Positions 32,051 through 43,645 of a DNA stretch of 64,000 nucleotides are shown one piece after another. The notes under the pieces are model-generated. The model made no database searches. It saw nothing but the letters and a program-made list of their open reading frames with translations, and was not told the origin of the DNA. How positions within the stretch are numbered: position 1 is the first letter of the stretch; the number at the start of each line of letters is the position of its first letter. The DNA is from Xiphophorus maculatus (taxonomy: Eukaryota; Chordata; Actinopteri; Cyprinodontiformes; Poeciliidae), in contig NC_036460.1 in assembly GCF_002775205.1 (NCBI RefSeq), positions 20,850,751 to 20,914,750 of the forward strand. Reading direction: 5' to 3'. The position numbers were made by a program, and so were the translations under genes.

Positions 32051-33512
32051 GTACTCCTTTCCATTTATTACAGGGTTTTCCCCCATTTCTTAATTTTAAT
32101 GGCACAAACTACAGTGTATTTCATCAGGACTTTATGAGATGAACCAGCGTAAAAAAATATTCCCATCTTTAAAGTAAAAATTTACTTTATTTTAAAAGTC
32201 AAAATACAAATCTACAGCGCACTTTTCTTATCATTATTTGTGAAAAGTGTTCAAAATTCACTAACCTGATCAGACACTGTTTTTGACAGAAATTATATTT
32301 CTATATGGCAAATAATTTGCCATCAGAAAACCAAAAGACCCAGCTGTGATGAAAAATATTCTGCTTATTCTGTGTAACTGAATCATTAATCAAAGGGGCG
32401 GTGTCCAAAATAACAGCAGCATGGCGTTTGTACATTGAGATCATTTACTCTATTAGACATGCGTCAGCGAGGCGGTCCTTGCTGTATATGGATGAAGGTT
32501 GTAGTTCATTCCTGTCTGAAAATCTCAATGTCATGGGTTTGTTCCAGACTTTGCTTAGAAGTATTAAATGTACTTTGAATTTGCAGTTAAAACAACATCA
32601 AGTATGTTTAAATGGAAACTAAAACCAGAAGAACCAGAGGAAAAAAAATAAAACCTAATGTGGAAACATTCAAAATAGTTTCCTATGAGCAACTAGACGG
32701 ACGGACGGACGGACAAGCTGATAATTTATTGGACTACTTGGTGCAGTGTTCCCCTGTGCATTTCTGTATGTGGAAATGCATTTAGTTATAATGGTATTTA
32801 GCTGTATTTACTTCTTCAGACACACTGTTATAATTTTAAAATCCTTTAAAAAACTGTTAAAAGTTTTTGGTTGTAACATGACAAAATGTGAAACAATTAA
32901 AGTCGCCTGAATACTTTCTTAAAGCACTGTGTGGTGCTGATCATTTCTGTTAGCGTTCATTGTTCACATTAGTTTTTGTCTTCCTCTTCAGGTGAGACAG
33001 GAGTGCGAGGCCTGACTGGAGACAAAGGCTACCAAGGAGAGAAAGGGGAGAGGGGCCAGCCAGGAGAGTGCGCAGTGGCCCCTAAATCGGCTTTCAGTGC
33101 TAAACTGTCTCAGAGCCACACTTTACCCCTAAATGTTGGGGACGCAGTCCTCTTTGACACAGTACTCTTCAACGAACAGGGGGACTACAACACAGAGACT
33201 GGACGCTTCACCTGCAAAGTCCCTGGCGTCTACTACTTTGCTGTCCACGCCACTGTTTACCGCGCCAGCCTGCAGTTTGACCTGATGAAGAACGGACACG
33301 CCGTGGCATCCTACTTCCAGTTTTATGGTAACTGGCCCAAACCAGCGTCTCTGTCAGGCGGCTCCCTGCTTCACCTCATCCCTGGCGACCAGGTGTGGGT
33401 CCAAATGGCCCTGTCAGAGTACAATGGGTTTTACTGCAGCACCAAGACTGACAGCACCTTCACTGGCTTCCTGGTCTACTCAGACTGGAAAAACTCTGCA
33501 GTTTTTGCATGA
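31819..33512 (+). CDS. c1qtnf5: Complement C1q tumor necrosis factor-related protein 5, two coding exons
   Basis: Secreted short-chain collagen/C1q protein of the CTRP family, expressed in retinal pigment epithelium in mammals. Exons 31819-32050 and 32992-33512, joined in phase 1 across a 941-bp intron, give 250 residues (human 243). Order: signal peptide (residues 1-22, hydrophobic core [18 protein letters not shown]), conserved [16 protein letters not shown], 23 Gly-X-Y triplets to about residue 103 with one A-A-L interruption, then a C1q domain with [46 protein letters not shown] and the end [17 protein letters not shown]. The Ser in RASLQF aligns with human Ser163, mutated in late-onset retinal degeneration. 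Two AGs (31804-31805 or 31811-31812) just upstream suggest a separate 5' UTR exon. Confidence 0.96.
32051..32991 (+). other. c1qtnf5: c1qtnf5 intron
   Basis: AT-rich. Contains a (GACG)n run at 32696-32714 (about five units), a fragment near 32,395-32,640 that starts like a fish DNA-transposon end (GTGTCCAAAATAACAGCAG), and the right end of a TTGCAAAAG-family copy finishing near 32,931. Confidence 0.75.
32992..33512 (+). CDS. c1qtnf5: c1qtnf5 coding exon 2: rest of collagen stalk and C1q domain
   Basis: Starts by completing a Gly codon (G-E-T-G-V-R) and runs to TGA at 33510-33512. It contains the whole globular C1q domain. Confidence 0.96.
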
Positions 33513-33830
33513 GACGTGTGTAAAACACAAGCCACTCCCACAGTGGCAAACGAAAAACAACTTTATTTTTACTTTTCCACTTTTTGCTTTTTGTGGATGA
33601 GAAGTTCTGCTTGAAGAAAAATGAATTGGAAGTGAAGCGTCCTGTCTTATCGGCTGTATAAGCCGTATTTTACTTGAACTGTAAATAATGTACAGATGAT
33701 GACATTTAATTTCACATATGTTCCCACACTGGCTTCTGGAAAGACTCCGGCCTTAAATTCAAATAGCTTTCATGCCATCACTGCACTGCATGTAATGAAA
33801 CATTAATAAATCTGTAAACCACATAAAAGT
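33513..33830 (+). other. c1qtnf5: c1qtnf5 3' UTR
   Basis: Short 3' UTR with a canonical AATAAA at 33805-33810 and a T-rich region after it. Confidence 0.75.
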
Positions 33831-34309
33831 CTCTCGACTGTCATAATTTTGCCCAGATTTTAGCAGCAAATGTTACAGAGGAGGTCAAATTATTTCCTGA
33901 GCCCATTTAATGCAACATGTGAGAACAGCAGGTAGTTTTTTTTAGGATTTCTGCATATTTTTATGTCCAAATTTAAACCTTTCCAACTCAAATCATGTTG
34001 AACTAAAGTCCAGATGGTTGGATGAATGTTACCTTTGATAATATAATGGTGCTATGTATATTCCCACCTCCAATTTTCCTTCATCTGCCTAAACAGACAT
34101 ATAAACTTGAGAGAAGTGTCATCGCTAATCCTTAGAGTTTAGTATAATGTCGATCCAATATTTGTGAAGAACAAGACTTTCCACAAGATACAGACAGGAC
34201 ATTTCTGACAAATGTTTCAAAAGCACATTTATGAGGTCAGACACTGATGTTGGACAGGTTGTTCTATTTCATTTCTGCTCTATTTAATCCCAAGTGTGTT
34301 CTGTTTTCT

Positions 34310-35330
34310 TCTCAGCTGTTAGGACACTCTCCATCAAGTCAGACAGTTTTCCCCCAGACTCCACTAATCTGTGGGGTTCCATTAGGCTCATTATCATTTT
34401 CTTTTCACATTCTTCCTTGAGTTGCCATTAATTTCTTTTTCTGACATCTTTTATCACATATGTCCAGATGACATCCAAATGTTTTTTTTTCTAACTGAAC
34501 CAGCTGGACAGACTTTCTACCCTTATCCAATGTTTGCTTTGGACCAGTGAGTAGCTCTCCGTCAATTTTCTGGTTTTAAACACCAATAAGACGGAGACTT
34601 TGATAATAGCTGCTATATTCAATACTTCATATTGAACTTTCAAAGAGTGGTCATGGGGCCATGGAGAGTGCTGGTAGGTGGAGGAAAAATCTTGCAACAA
34701 AACTGTCCAATTGTCTACAATCAGACAGTTTTTATTCACAGCAATCAAATCCAAAATGGAAAAGAAATAGGAGTTAAATTAGATTCCTCATTATTCTTTG
34801 ACTGACATATCAGATCTGATCTTCGTTCCTGTTTCTCTCATTCCAGAGACATTTCTAGAATATCAGACATGGTGTCCTGAGCAGATCTACAGAACAGTAT
34901 TCCTATTGCATTGTGCCGTTACCTTTAGACTTCTGTGCTGCCAGTCTGGATCATCAGTTTCACATCTGCAAGCTATTCAGAACGAGGTAGTCAGACTTCT
35001 TACTAAATCTCATAAACACACTCATGTCATCCCAGTCTCACACTTTCCACACTGTCTCCCAGCGGATTTTAACATGCGGTTCTTGTTCTCACCTACAGGA
35101 ATCAAATTGGCCAGGCTCCTGATCATTTGTGTCAGCTTTAAACCAAACACACTGCTGCTTGTGCTTTTCTACCCCAACTCCAGAACCCCCCGGTTGTTCC
35201 TCGTACTAGAAACCAGGAGGTCTTTCAATCTGGGGCTGAAGAGTTTGACCCGTTAGCTTTGCTTTGCAGAGCTTTGTAAAAGCCGGCTGAAAATGGTTTT
35301 GTTCTACCAGGCTTTGATGTCAGGATTTCA
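34310..35330 (+). mobile_element. Decayed L2-like LINE reverse-transcriptase fragment
   Basis: Broken frames on the + strand keep the order of a non-LTR reverse transcriptase C-terminal half: C-G-V-P-L-G-S near 34,365, remnants of the Y-A-D-D region near 34,460, N-T-N-K-T-E-T near 34,590, GVKLDSS near 34,772, and LQAIQNEVVRLLTKS then HVIPV near 34,970-35,050. Multiple stops and shifts make it a fossil. L2/Maui-type affinity is from memory. Confidence 0.75.
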
Positions 35331-37215
35331 TTGAGCTTATATTGGGTTTTTCTCAAATTGTTGAGATCAGGGCTCTCTAAAAGTCAATCAAGTTCTTCTA
35401 CAACAAACTTACTCATCTGTGGTTTTATGGACCTTCATTTTTGCTCTGGTGCAGAGTCATGTTGGGAAAAGGAAGAAACCGACATCAAGCAATTTCTCCA
35501 GAGTTTGGAGCATGAAACTGTAAAACTAGCCTACAGCAGAGAGAAAATGATCCAGTATTGCACAGACTGGATTTCACTGAGCTCTTCAAATGGACCCATT
35601 TCTTTACAAACGTCAGGTATAGTTAATGGATTTAAATATCTTGAAAGTGCTCACAATACTCCTGGTAATATGTAGCTCTAAAATACTGCATATGTAAAAG
35701 TAAAACGGTGGATTGTGACTTAATCAAAATTAGGAAATCAATGTTTCTGTTTCCTAGAAAGATTGTCTAAATTCAGAGACAATTCAGCGGTGATACATTA
35801 GTTCATCTCATCTTCAGCCAGTCTAATTTCACTAGATAACAAATCCAAAACTGAAACAATACTTAAATTGCACAAAGTTAAAGATGAAAAGTTGAAATGC
35901 TGTTTGTGTAACTTTAACATTGCAGTGTATTTGGTTTAATAAATATAAGATCCTAATTTTAGACAAATTCAGAAGGAATAAACTGTATCATTTGCCCATG
36001 TTGCGAAGTAAAAAAAGTCATTCAGTAAAATTAAACTTAATAAAAATGTTTATAAATGCTTTGATAGCAAAGAATGTCCATGAAAGCATTTTGTTGCATC
36101 ACTTTATCACTGGTAAATGTTATATTATTTTTCATTTCACCAACAAGGTCTAATATTTCTTTCTGATTTTTATTAATACAGGCAGACGATTACCAAAGCA
36201 AATACCAAAAGAGAAAAACAGGCTGGAAAAATATTCGTTTTCTCCTGGATTTACTGAATTTTCCACTGTTTTTAATGATTCCACCATTTCACTGTGACTT
36301 CTTGGACTCACGAGTTACATTTCGTCTGGTTCGTGTAAATCAGTTTTTTTTTTCTTTTTCATACCTGCAGCAATTAACTTTCTCATTGATAAATAATTAT
36401 TAATGTTGAAACTTAAACTCAAACAGACGTAATCATGCTACGTGACATAGCTCAAATGTTATCCTGCTTTCTCTCCCCAAACATTCCCGCCCATAAATGA
36501 GACAGAAATATGTGTTTATAATCATTCCCTCCTGAACCAAAGGAAGTTAATCAATCTTTCTTTGGCATTAGTCACTTTTTCCATTGGTCACAGCCTTCAA
36601 ATTGCTCTGGAAATGCCACATCGTTCCCTGAATTACAGGGGTGTCTGGCTGAATGCAAGTTAAGACTTTGACTCAGGGATTAAAGGGATAAATGATGAAA
36701 AACAGGGTGTCAAAAATAACAGGAAACACGCTCACAGATACTGGGATCAGGTGAATAACTGCACTACATTTCAAATGGCATGCCATAGCAGCATGGTACT
36801 AAATTATGCTAACCTGTGCACTTATGGAAAATACAGGTTTCCTCTTATAAACATCTTTATCAGCTTCAGCCTTTAAATGTATCACATCTGTTTTGATTTA
36901 TTTGAAAACTTAATTTCATTATGATGATGGAAAATCCTGAGTTTTATATCTGTTGTTTTGTCTCAGCAGGCTAATTCTTTTACCAATTAAATATTAAGGC
37001 AGTCCTTTAAGGACAGCGTCAAATAAATACCTTTTTAAAGCTTAAAAGCGGTTCACAATTACAGCTTTAGACACAGCCATCTTACCAACAGATACACAGA
37101 AATATATGGTAATTTCAGTCCAGTCCCTGACGGCATAAAGGCTGAATCAAAGTCGATAATAAGCAATTTAATTTGATCTTTGTTACGAAACAACTGAAAT
37201 GCTCAAATGTTTTCT
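35331..37215. other. Intergenic DNA without a recognised feature
   Basis: AT-rich sequence with short chance frames only (for example 35331-35675). No splice-supported exon, RNA gene or clear repeat was seen. Confidence 0.6.
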
Positions 37216-37223
37216 ATGTAAGG

Positions 37224-37797
37224 CAGGGGTGTCAAACTCATTTTTGTTTTGGGCCAAATCAAGATCCTGAATGTTCTTAAAGGGCTGGTTGTGCCAGAAT
37301 GTATTGGTAAAACTCGTTAACAAACTGTTAAAAATATTCAATTTCTTTGCAGTTTAAGTGGTTCCTAAAATTAAACATATTTTCATATTGTTCAGTCCCT
37401 CCAGGATTTTGTGATGTAAATAAAATCACAAATTTTGTGGAGCTCATTTGGAAATATTTTCAAGGAATTTTGGAGTAGGCCCTATTTACGTTTTAACGTT
37501 TATGTGTGACGTTAATTGTGACTTTGTTAATCGTTACATCGATAACTTGACACTGAATAATGCTGAGGCAGCGCTGTTGTAAAAGTATAAAATACTGCCA
37601 CCTACAGGTGGGAGTTAGTGGTCAGTTAAACCCAATGTTTTGGACCATTTTGTCTGTTGATTTTTGACGTGAATTTCCACAATCACAAGAAACTGGGAGA
37701 ACTGGTTGATATAATTTGGCACCTAGAGTGTTGAGGGCCACTCAAGAAGCTATGGCGGGCCAGATTTGGACCCCGGGCCTTGAGTTTGACACATGTG
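37224..37797. mobile_element. Non-autonomous hAT-like element (574 bp)
   Basis: The left end CAGGGGTGTCAAACTCA and right end TGAGTTTGACACATGTG are imperfect inverted repeats of a widespread fish hAT-type terminus, with GGCC-rich text inside each end. The flanks ATGTAAGG (37216-37223) and ACCTAAGG (37798-37805) agree at 6 of 8 bases, as expected for a decayed 8-bp hAT target duplication. Confidence 0.78.
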
Positions 37798-38142
37798 ACC
37801 TAAGGAAACCCAGAAACTCGCAGTGAATGATTAAGTTTGTAGTAATTCCACATACTGAGCATAAAAAATTAATCAGATTTTATGGGTGTCTATCCTGGGG
37901 TTTTAGAAAACAAAGCGGACACGCACATTACACAGGTCCAGGATTACTTTCTATGTTAATGGTAAATTATTTGATGGACTTGTATCATACTTAACACTAC
38001 ATTCAGTCTTTCACCCATTCACGCACTGATGGTGGTAAAATTAGATCGATGAAAAACATTTTAAATGCAACAATCTAATAAAAGGTATGGTCAATGTCTT
38101 CTAAAAAGATACTTTTAATCTCACAAACGAGTCTCATTCTAA

Positions 38143-38470
38143 CATCAATCAATCAATCAATCAAATTTTATTTGTATAGCACATTTCAGCAGCAAGGCAT
38201 TTCAAAGTGCTTTACATCATATCAAACACAGAAACACAATGCAACATAGAATCAACAATCAAAACATGACATTAAGTCAAGTTCCATCAATAAATTTGTA
38301 ATTGATTACATTTCAAATACAATTTTAAACAGGTGGGTTTTTAGTCGAGATTTTAAAGAAGTCAGTGTTTCAGCTGTTTTACAGTTTTCTGGAAGTTTGT
38401 TCCAAATTTGTGGTGCATAGATGCTGAAAGCTGCTTCTCCTCGTTTGGTTCTGGGGATGCAGAGCAGAAC
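38143..38470 (-). mobile_element. 3' end of an L2-like LINE (minus strand)
   Basis: Begins with (ATCA)n at 38143-38164, which on the minus strand is the TTGA tandem tail typical of L2/CR1 LINEs, then ATTTTATTTGTATAGCACATTTC and AAGTGCTTTACA. Further in, the minus strand encodes remnants of the LINE protein end (P-Q-I-W-N-K-L type). Confidence 0.75.
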
Positions 38471-38696
38471 CAGAACCGGAAGAAAACATCACAAAAATGA
38501 GGCTCATCTTATATTTTTGTTCCAGCTTTCTTCAGCAGGGGGCAGTGCTGTGCCACTGCTCATCAACTAGACCACAGAATGAAAAAAGAGCCAGCCATCA
38601 TGACTTCTGTCTAGTAGCAAAGCGGGTATTTCTGCTTTTACTGATTAGATCTGCTCAGTTGTGCTTAAAATAAAGTCCCTCAGATGGTATCTACAG

Positions 38697-38833
38697 ATAC
38701 TGTTCTGTAGATCTGCTCAGGACACCATGTCTGATATTCTAGAAATGTTTCTGGAATGAGAGAAACAGGAACGAAGATCAGATCTGATATGTGAGTCAAA
38801 GAATAATGAGGAATCTAATGTAACTCCTATTTC
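38697..38833 (-). mobile_element. LINE fragment nearly identical (inverted) to 34764-34900
   Basis: The reverse complement matches 34764-34900 over 137 bp with no gaps and three mismatches by my alignment. Similarity stops sharply at both ends. It encodes the GVKLDSS...HIRSDLRS...FSHSRDISR segment of the reverse transcriptase tail. Confidence 0.8.
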
Positions 38834-39204
38834 TTCGTTTGTTAAATGCAGATTAATGTGGTTATTTTAAGTACTGCCAATAAATTTAACATCAAAATGT
38901 CCGTTTTCAAGAGGAGTTTTATATTCAACAAGAGACATGAGGGGGTTTCATATTATAATAACAATAATATTGTAATCAGATAATTATAGAAAAACATTTT
39001 GAATAGATTATTGATAAGCAATAGGGTTAAATGTCAAATAGCTATTAATGGCAACTATGGCCATAATGAATGAGGGAATATATCATTTTACATAATTCAC
39101 AGGAATATTTCCCCCAAATTCAGATATATTCCTAATTGGATGGGATATTATAGAAGAACTGGAAGTCAGCATATACTCTGAGTTAAACTGGTTTTGATGA
39201 AGTT

Positions 39205-39480
39205 AACTCAGGATGCAAATCAAGTCAAGTTTTTTCATATAATATGTTTCAGCAACAAGGATGTTCAAAATGTTTTGTACCATAAAAATACAGAAACAAA
39301 TAATGTAACAAGCAATAAAAATTACATTCTGCCAAATGCCATCATCGTTATCCAAATACACATCAAATAAGTTGATCAAAGTTCCAGCTGCTGCTAATCA
39401 AAGGCAACTCTAAACAGCCTTGATTTAAACAAGCTCAGTTTTTCAGCATCTTTGCAGTTTTCTGGAAGTTTGTTTTAGAT
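39205..39480 (-). mobile_element. Second LINE 3'-end fragment (minus strand)
   Basis: Diverged copy of the same 3' terminal text (TTTCAGCAACAAGG, then AATGTTTTGTACC and TTCTGGAAGTTTGTT). No tandem tail is preserved. Confidence 0.6.
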
Positions 39481-39759
39481 TAAAGGAAAGTATGTAAGTG
39501 ATAAACAGAAAGAACTTATAAACATTAAGAAAAGAAAAGAAAAAAACACACATCCTGATGAATGCGATAAAGATTTCCCACACAGTTCCCAGCCAGAAAC
39601 CCTGAGGTCAAAGGGGAGAGGTTGAATCCCTGAAGTATAAAGCTCTCTTTAGTTATTTGCTGCTTCCTGCTGTTCTAACACTAAACTTCCTCTTTCCTGT
39701 TAACGCTGCTGAGGCCGGACTAAAGCCAGTCTGCTGCTTTTGATCGCTAATGAAGTGTC

Positions 39760-39763
<4 letters not shown>

Positions 39764-39792
<29 letters not shown>
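39764..39792. repeat. (GA)n microsatellite
   Basis: Uninterrupted GA run, about 14 units, in intergenic DNA. Confidence 0.95.
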
Positions 39793-39794
<2 letters not shown>

Positions 39795-40911
39795 TACTAA
39801 AAGGACTGATAAATGATTGGACAGCAGTAAAAAGAATCACACCACTAGGATTTACATACAAACATCCCAATCTGCTAAATCTTCTCCGTCAATAATTGGA
39901 TTCTTCAGCAGTCTCATTCATTTCATGGTGTTAAGGATGCGTCTGAAGGGAACCAAAATGCATAAAACCACAAAGCTTTGATGAATTGTCATGTCTATAA
40001 AAAATGACCATCAGTGCCTCCCCTCTTCCTCCTCCGACTGTCTTCCTGCGGTTCCATATTCACATTCTTGCACGGAGGATTCCCATTATCTCTGCAGACG
40101 GGAGACATGAAAGCTGAGCTATCTATGGACTCAAGTGTTTCTCTGTCCTCAGTATCAGATGTGTTCACAAGTAAAAGGATTCTGTGATCTCATTTGTCTG
40201 CAGAAATACTTCTCACTGCATCCAAGCTGTAAAAATCTTTAAAACAAAAATTTAAAAAAGCTGTGTGGTCCTTGAATCAAGATGTTTAAGAAACGGCGAG
40301 GTCACAGAGAGGATCATTGCTATATAATGCTGTTTCTTTCGCTCGAGAATTATCGTGATTCTGACTAAATGCTGGAAGGTTTTACCAGAAAGTTCTCCGT
40401 CTTATTCTGCAACTTTAAGAGAGGTGTGAGACGCTTTAGACCTAACCGGACGAAACATGCTTTTTTTTTTTTTTTGGCTTTTAAATGAGCAAAAATACCT
40501 TTTTTTAAATGAAGCATTGGATGAAATTAACACTATTTCTTTTTGACAAAGTGGACTCAGAGCAACATCAGTACATGGAAATATTAATTATTCTTTAATT
40601 TACTGCACCATTGACCTGCAGCATCTTTTTTGCACATTCAGTTGTGGAGTGAGTCTTTCAGCTGCTGTAACTGCATTACTAATTAACTGGTAAGTTTCTG
40701 CACAGTTAGTATTAATGACCCATAATCAGCCACTGAGTAGATTGAAATGTTGCTCGGGTGTTGCCCACATTCAAGCTTATCTTTTATTACGCTCACATTA
40801 GCCTATTAGCCCCAGCATGAGAAGGAATAAACAAACCACTGAGGTCTTCTGGGTATCCGATCAGGAAGCCTCCCTTTGAACGTGTTCAGAGTAGAGGAGA
40901 TCCTGCAGAAT

Positions 40912-41342
40912 GTAATAAACCAACACAAAGCGGCTCATAATTGTGAAAAAGGGGGAAACTATACATTGTTTTTAAATAGCTTTGAACAACTAAATATCTG
41001 AAAAGTGTGGATTCAGCCCCTCTACTCTGATAACCTTGCATCCTTTTCCTTTGCTACTTCACATGTATGACCTAAGAATAGACAAGGTTAGTCTCTGTTG
41101 TGCAAAGCTTTCACAGCTACCCCTCTTTAGCATTGGGCTAATCAGGGAGTTGAATACGATGGCACATCCGTCTTCAAAAAGATTTATTTGCGAAAAACTG
41201 TATGTATTCCTTTCCTTCCGCACCAGTTATATGCACATTTCTATTAGTCCATGGCGTGAGATCCCATTAAAATATATTACAGTTTGTGGTTGTTATGTAA
41301 CAAAAAGTCTAAGAGTTATAGAGATTAACTTTGTAAGGCAGC
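40912..41342. mobile_element. Internally deleted DNA transposon (TTGCAAAAG family)
   Basis: The left part reads ACCAACACAAAGCGGCTCATAATTG and TCTGAAAAGTGTGGATTCAG; the right part has AAGATTTATTTGCG, CATTAAAATATATTACAG and GTTTGTGGTTGTTATG. These correspond to the subterminal parts of the fuller copy at 30.5-31.3 kb. Confidence 0.6.
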
Positions 41343-41429
41343 ACATCTGGACTGAGAATACAGTAGGGTGAGCAGGAGGGAGCTAAACACTAAGTCTCTC
41401 TTAAAGCTATTTGTTGCCCAGAAGACCTG

Positions 41430-41745
41430 AGAAGACCTTCCGGACATCTCAGGTCTTCTGGTTCTGGTCTGCTTTGCATCCCCAGAACCAAACATGGGGA
41501 AGCAGCATTCAGCTTCTATGCACCACAAATCTGGAACAAACTTTGGGAAAATTGTTTGGGAAAAACAGCTGAAACATTGAGCTCCTTTACATCCAGTCTA
41601 GAAACCCAGCTGTTTAGAGTTGCTTTTGTACCATAATCAATGACACACTAACCAACATGTCGATGTGTAATGACTGCACTTGGCAAAATGTAATGTGTCA
41701 ACAAATGCGCTATACAAATTAATTTGATTGGTTAATTTGCTTCCG
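41430..41745 (+). mobile_element. LINE C-terminus and 3' end (+ strand)
   Basis: Encodes remnants of P-R-T-K-H-G-E-A-A-F-S-F-Y-A-P-Q-I-W-N-K-L and ends with GCGCTATACAAATTAATTTG then TTGATTGG, the same 3' terminus as the minus-strand copies at 38.1 and 39.2 kb. Confidence 0.7.
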
Positions 41746-41899
41746 TTCTACAGCTGAAAAGGACAGATAGTTTAAAAGCAGCAATAGGTTAATCATTTGT
41801 TGGAATCCTTTACTTTTCTGTCCGAGTGTGGAGCTGTAAGCATTTCTTTTAGGCTCATAAAAAAAGATAAAATACAGTTCATTCACTGATTCTTGTTTT

Positions 41900-43645
41900 A
41901 TTATGAAGTTGCCAATTACACGGCAGCCATCATGTTATAAAAAAATCCCACATTACATTCACATTTTCCAATCACATCATCTCACACGGTTCATACAGCT
42001 AAATACTTCAGATAACAGACGGTTGCTTCAGACTGTTATCTGAAGCAACAGATAACAGTCGAGTGAGCTGTTTTCAGTTCACTTTAACAAGGAATGCCAT
42101 TGGTGTTTAGGAAATACCTGAGAGGAGCAGCTTAGGATGACAACATTTTCATTAACTACAAACTTTCAGACCTTTTAAAAAGAAGAAGAAGAGAGAAATC
42201 AGGCTGATGCGTTATGCAGCTATTACTGTGAAGTCTATTTTTCTCTTTGCAAAGCAAGACTAAGAGGGAAAAAAAGCTTTGAAAAAAGCAAACTGGCCAT
42301 GTTTCAGGCCTGATCCCACCACACCCACAATCAATAACACTGCAACGTCTGGAGTCAAAAATAACCTCCTGTAAACTTTAAACAGATCAATATGAACATT
42401 TCAGGATTATTCACCATTTTAGAGCACCAAAAGCAAGTTAAACAGTTACGCCTTATTGGTTTACGGTCCTTTTTTTTTTTTTTTTTAAACATCACAAATC
42501 TGCTTTATCACATTATTAGGAGAAAGCAGAAACCATTTATGGATTATTTGGTGACTGCAATAATACACCTCAAAAGGAAGACTGGGGAAAAGCCCCAACA
42601 ATAGATAGAACAACAGGGAATAAAGTCTGAGGATAAACAGACGGTAGAAAAATGCAACACAAATAAAAATGTCGAAGGCTGCAGTTGCAGGCCGTACACA
42701 GTAAAGCAGTTTCTCACAGCTTGGCACGTCGATAGCCTGACATTTTAAAACATAAACAGTTATAAACAGTTTTTAACTTCAACTGAATACAATTCCTACA
42801 AACACCTGAGACACAGCGATGCAAGAGTGAAAGATTTTACTAAAAAGAGGTCTTGGTAACAAAAAAAATGAGAAAAACAAATATTCAGTGATGTGTTGGT
42901 AATATTGATTGCATGAAATTCCCATAGGTATAATAGCCAGTCAGCATATATCCCCTATTTCCCACAATGCCAAGCTGTTTTAATGCACATACAAAAAACT
43001 CTAGGCAGCTTAATTTTATTTTGCTTGTTGTAATTTAGTGAGCAAATCAGAAGATGGAGCTGCATCTCAACCCTTTTACAGACCTTTGATTGCTTGTGCA
43101 TGTAGTAGATCATATGTAAAATGTCATATTTATAGCACTTTAGTTGAAGTAAAATGAAAAAGTTCATCAGATTGAAAGCACTTATCCCACAGTAGGGTAA
43201 AAAAAAAAAAAAGCCTCTCCTTGATGGTGAAGCAAAGCAGTTGTAGTTTTGGAAGAAGAGCCTGAAAGAACTATTGAATTAGTGTGAGAACTTCATACAC
43301 AATCCTATGTAAAGAGAAGCATATATAAAGACAACATATACAGTTTTTGTAGTATATAGTTTATGAAATATTTTGGGGAAAATTTGAAAATCTTGCACAA
43401 ACCTCAACCGAAGCAAAACTTACAATGAACATGTGTTTTATTAAGTTTTGTTCAAAAACTTTGTGGGGTATCTTTAAAAATAAAGCTTATTTATAACTTC
43501 AGTGACTGAAGAAAACCACAAAACTTGCAAAAGTGGTGTTATTGTTGGTCTTCAAGGAAAAAGAAAAATTTAAACTGCTCTGTATGGTCGTGAATACTTT
43601 AAGGCGGTTGGGGCTCGTTGCTGCATGGATTCCCTTTTCTCCCCC
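41900..43645 (-). other. rnf26: Probable rnf26 3' UTR region
   Basis: Downstream of the rnf26 stop on its strand. Candidate AATAAA signals (TTTATT on +) occur near 43,437, 43,015 and 41,897. I cannot tell which is used. The stretch also has a poly-T run at 42,470-42,487 and an overlapping hairpin at 42,006-42,058. No other coding sequence is seen. Confidence 0.45.

Noticed and set aside
34798..35256. 152-codon + strand frame that looks like a gene
   Set aside because: The residues match a reverse-transcriptase C-terminal region, and neighbouring frames continue the LINE, so it is a decayed mobile element.
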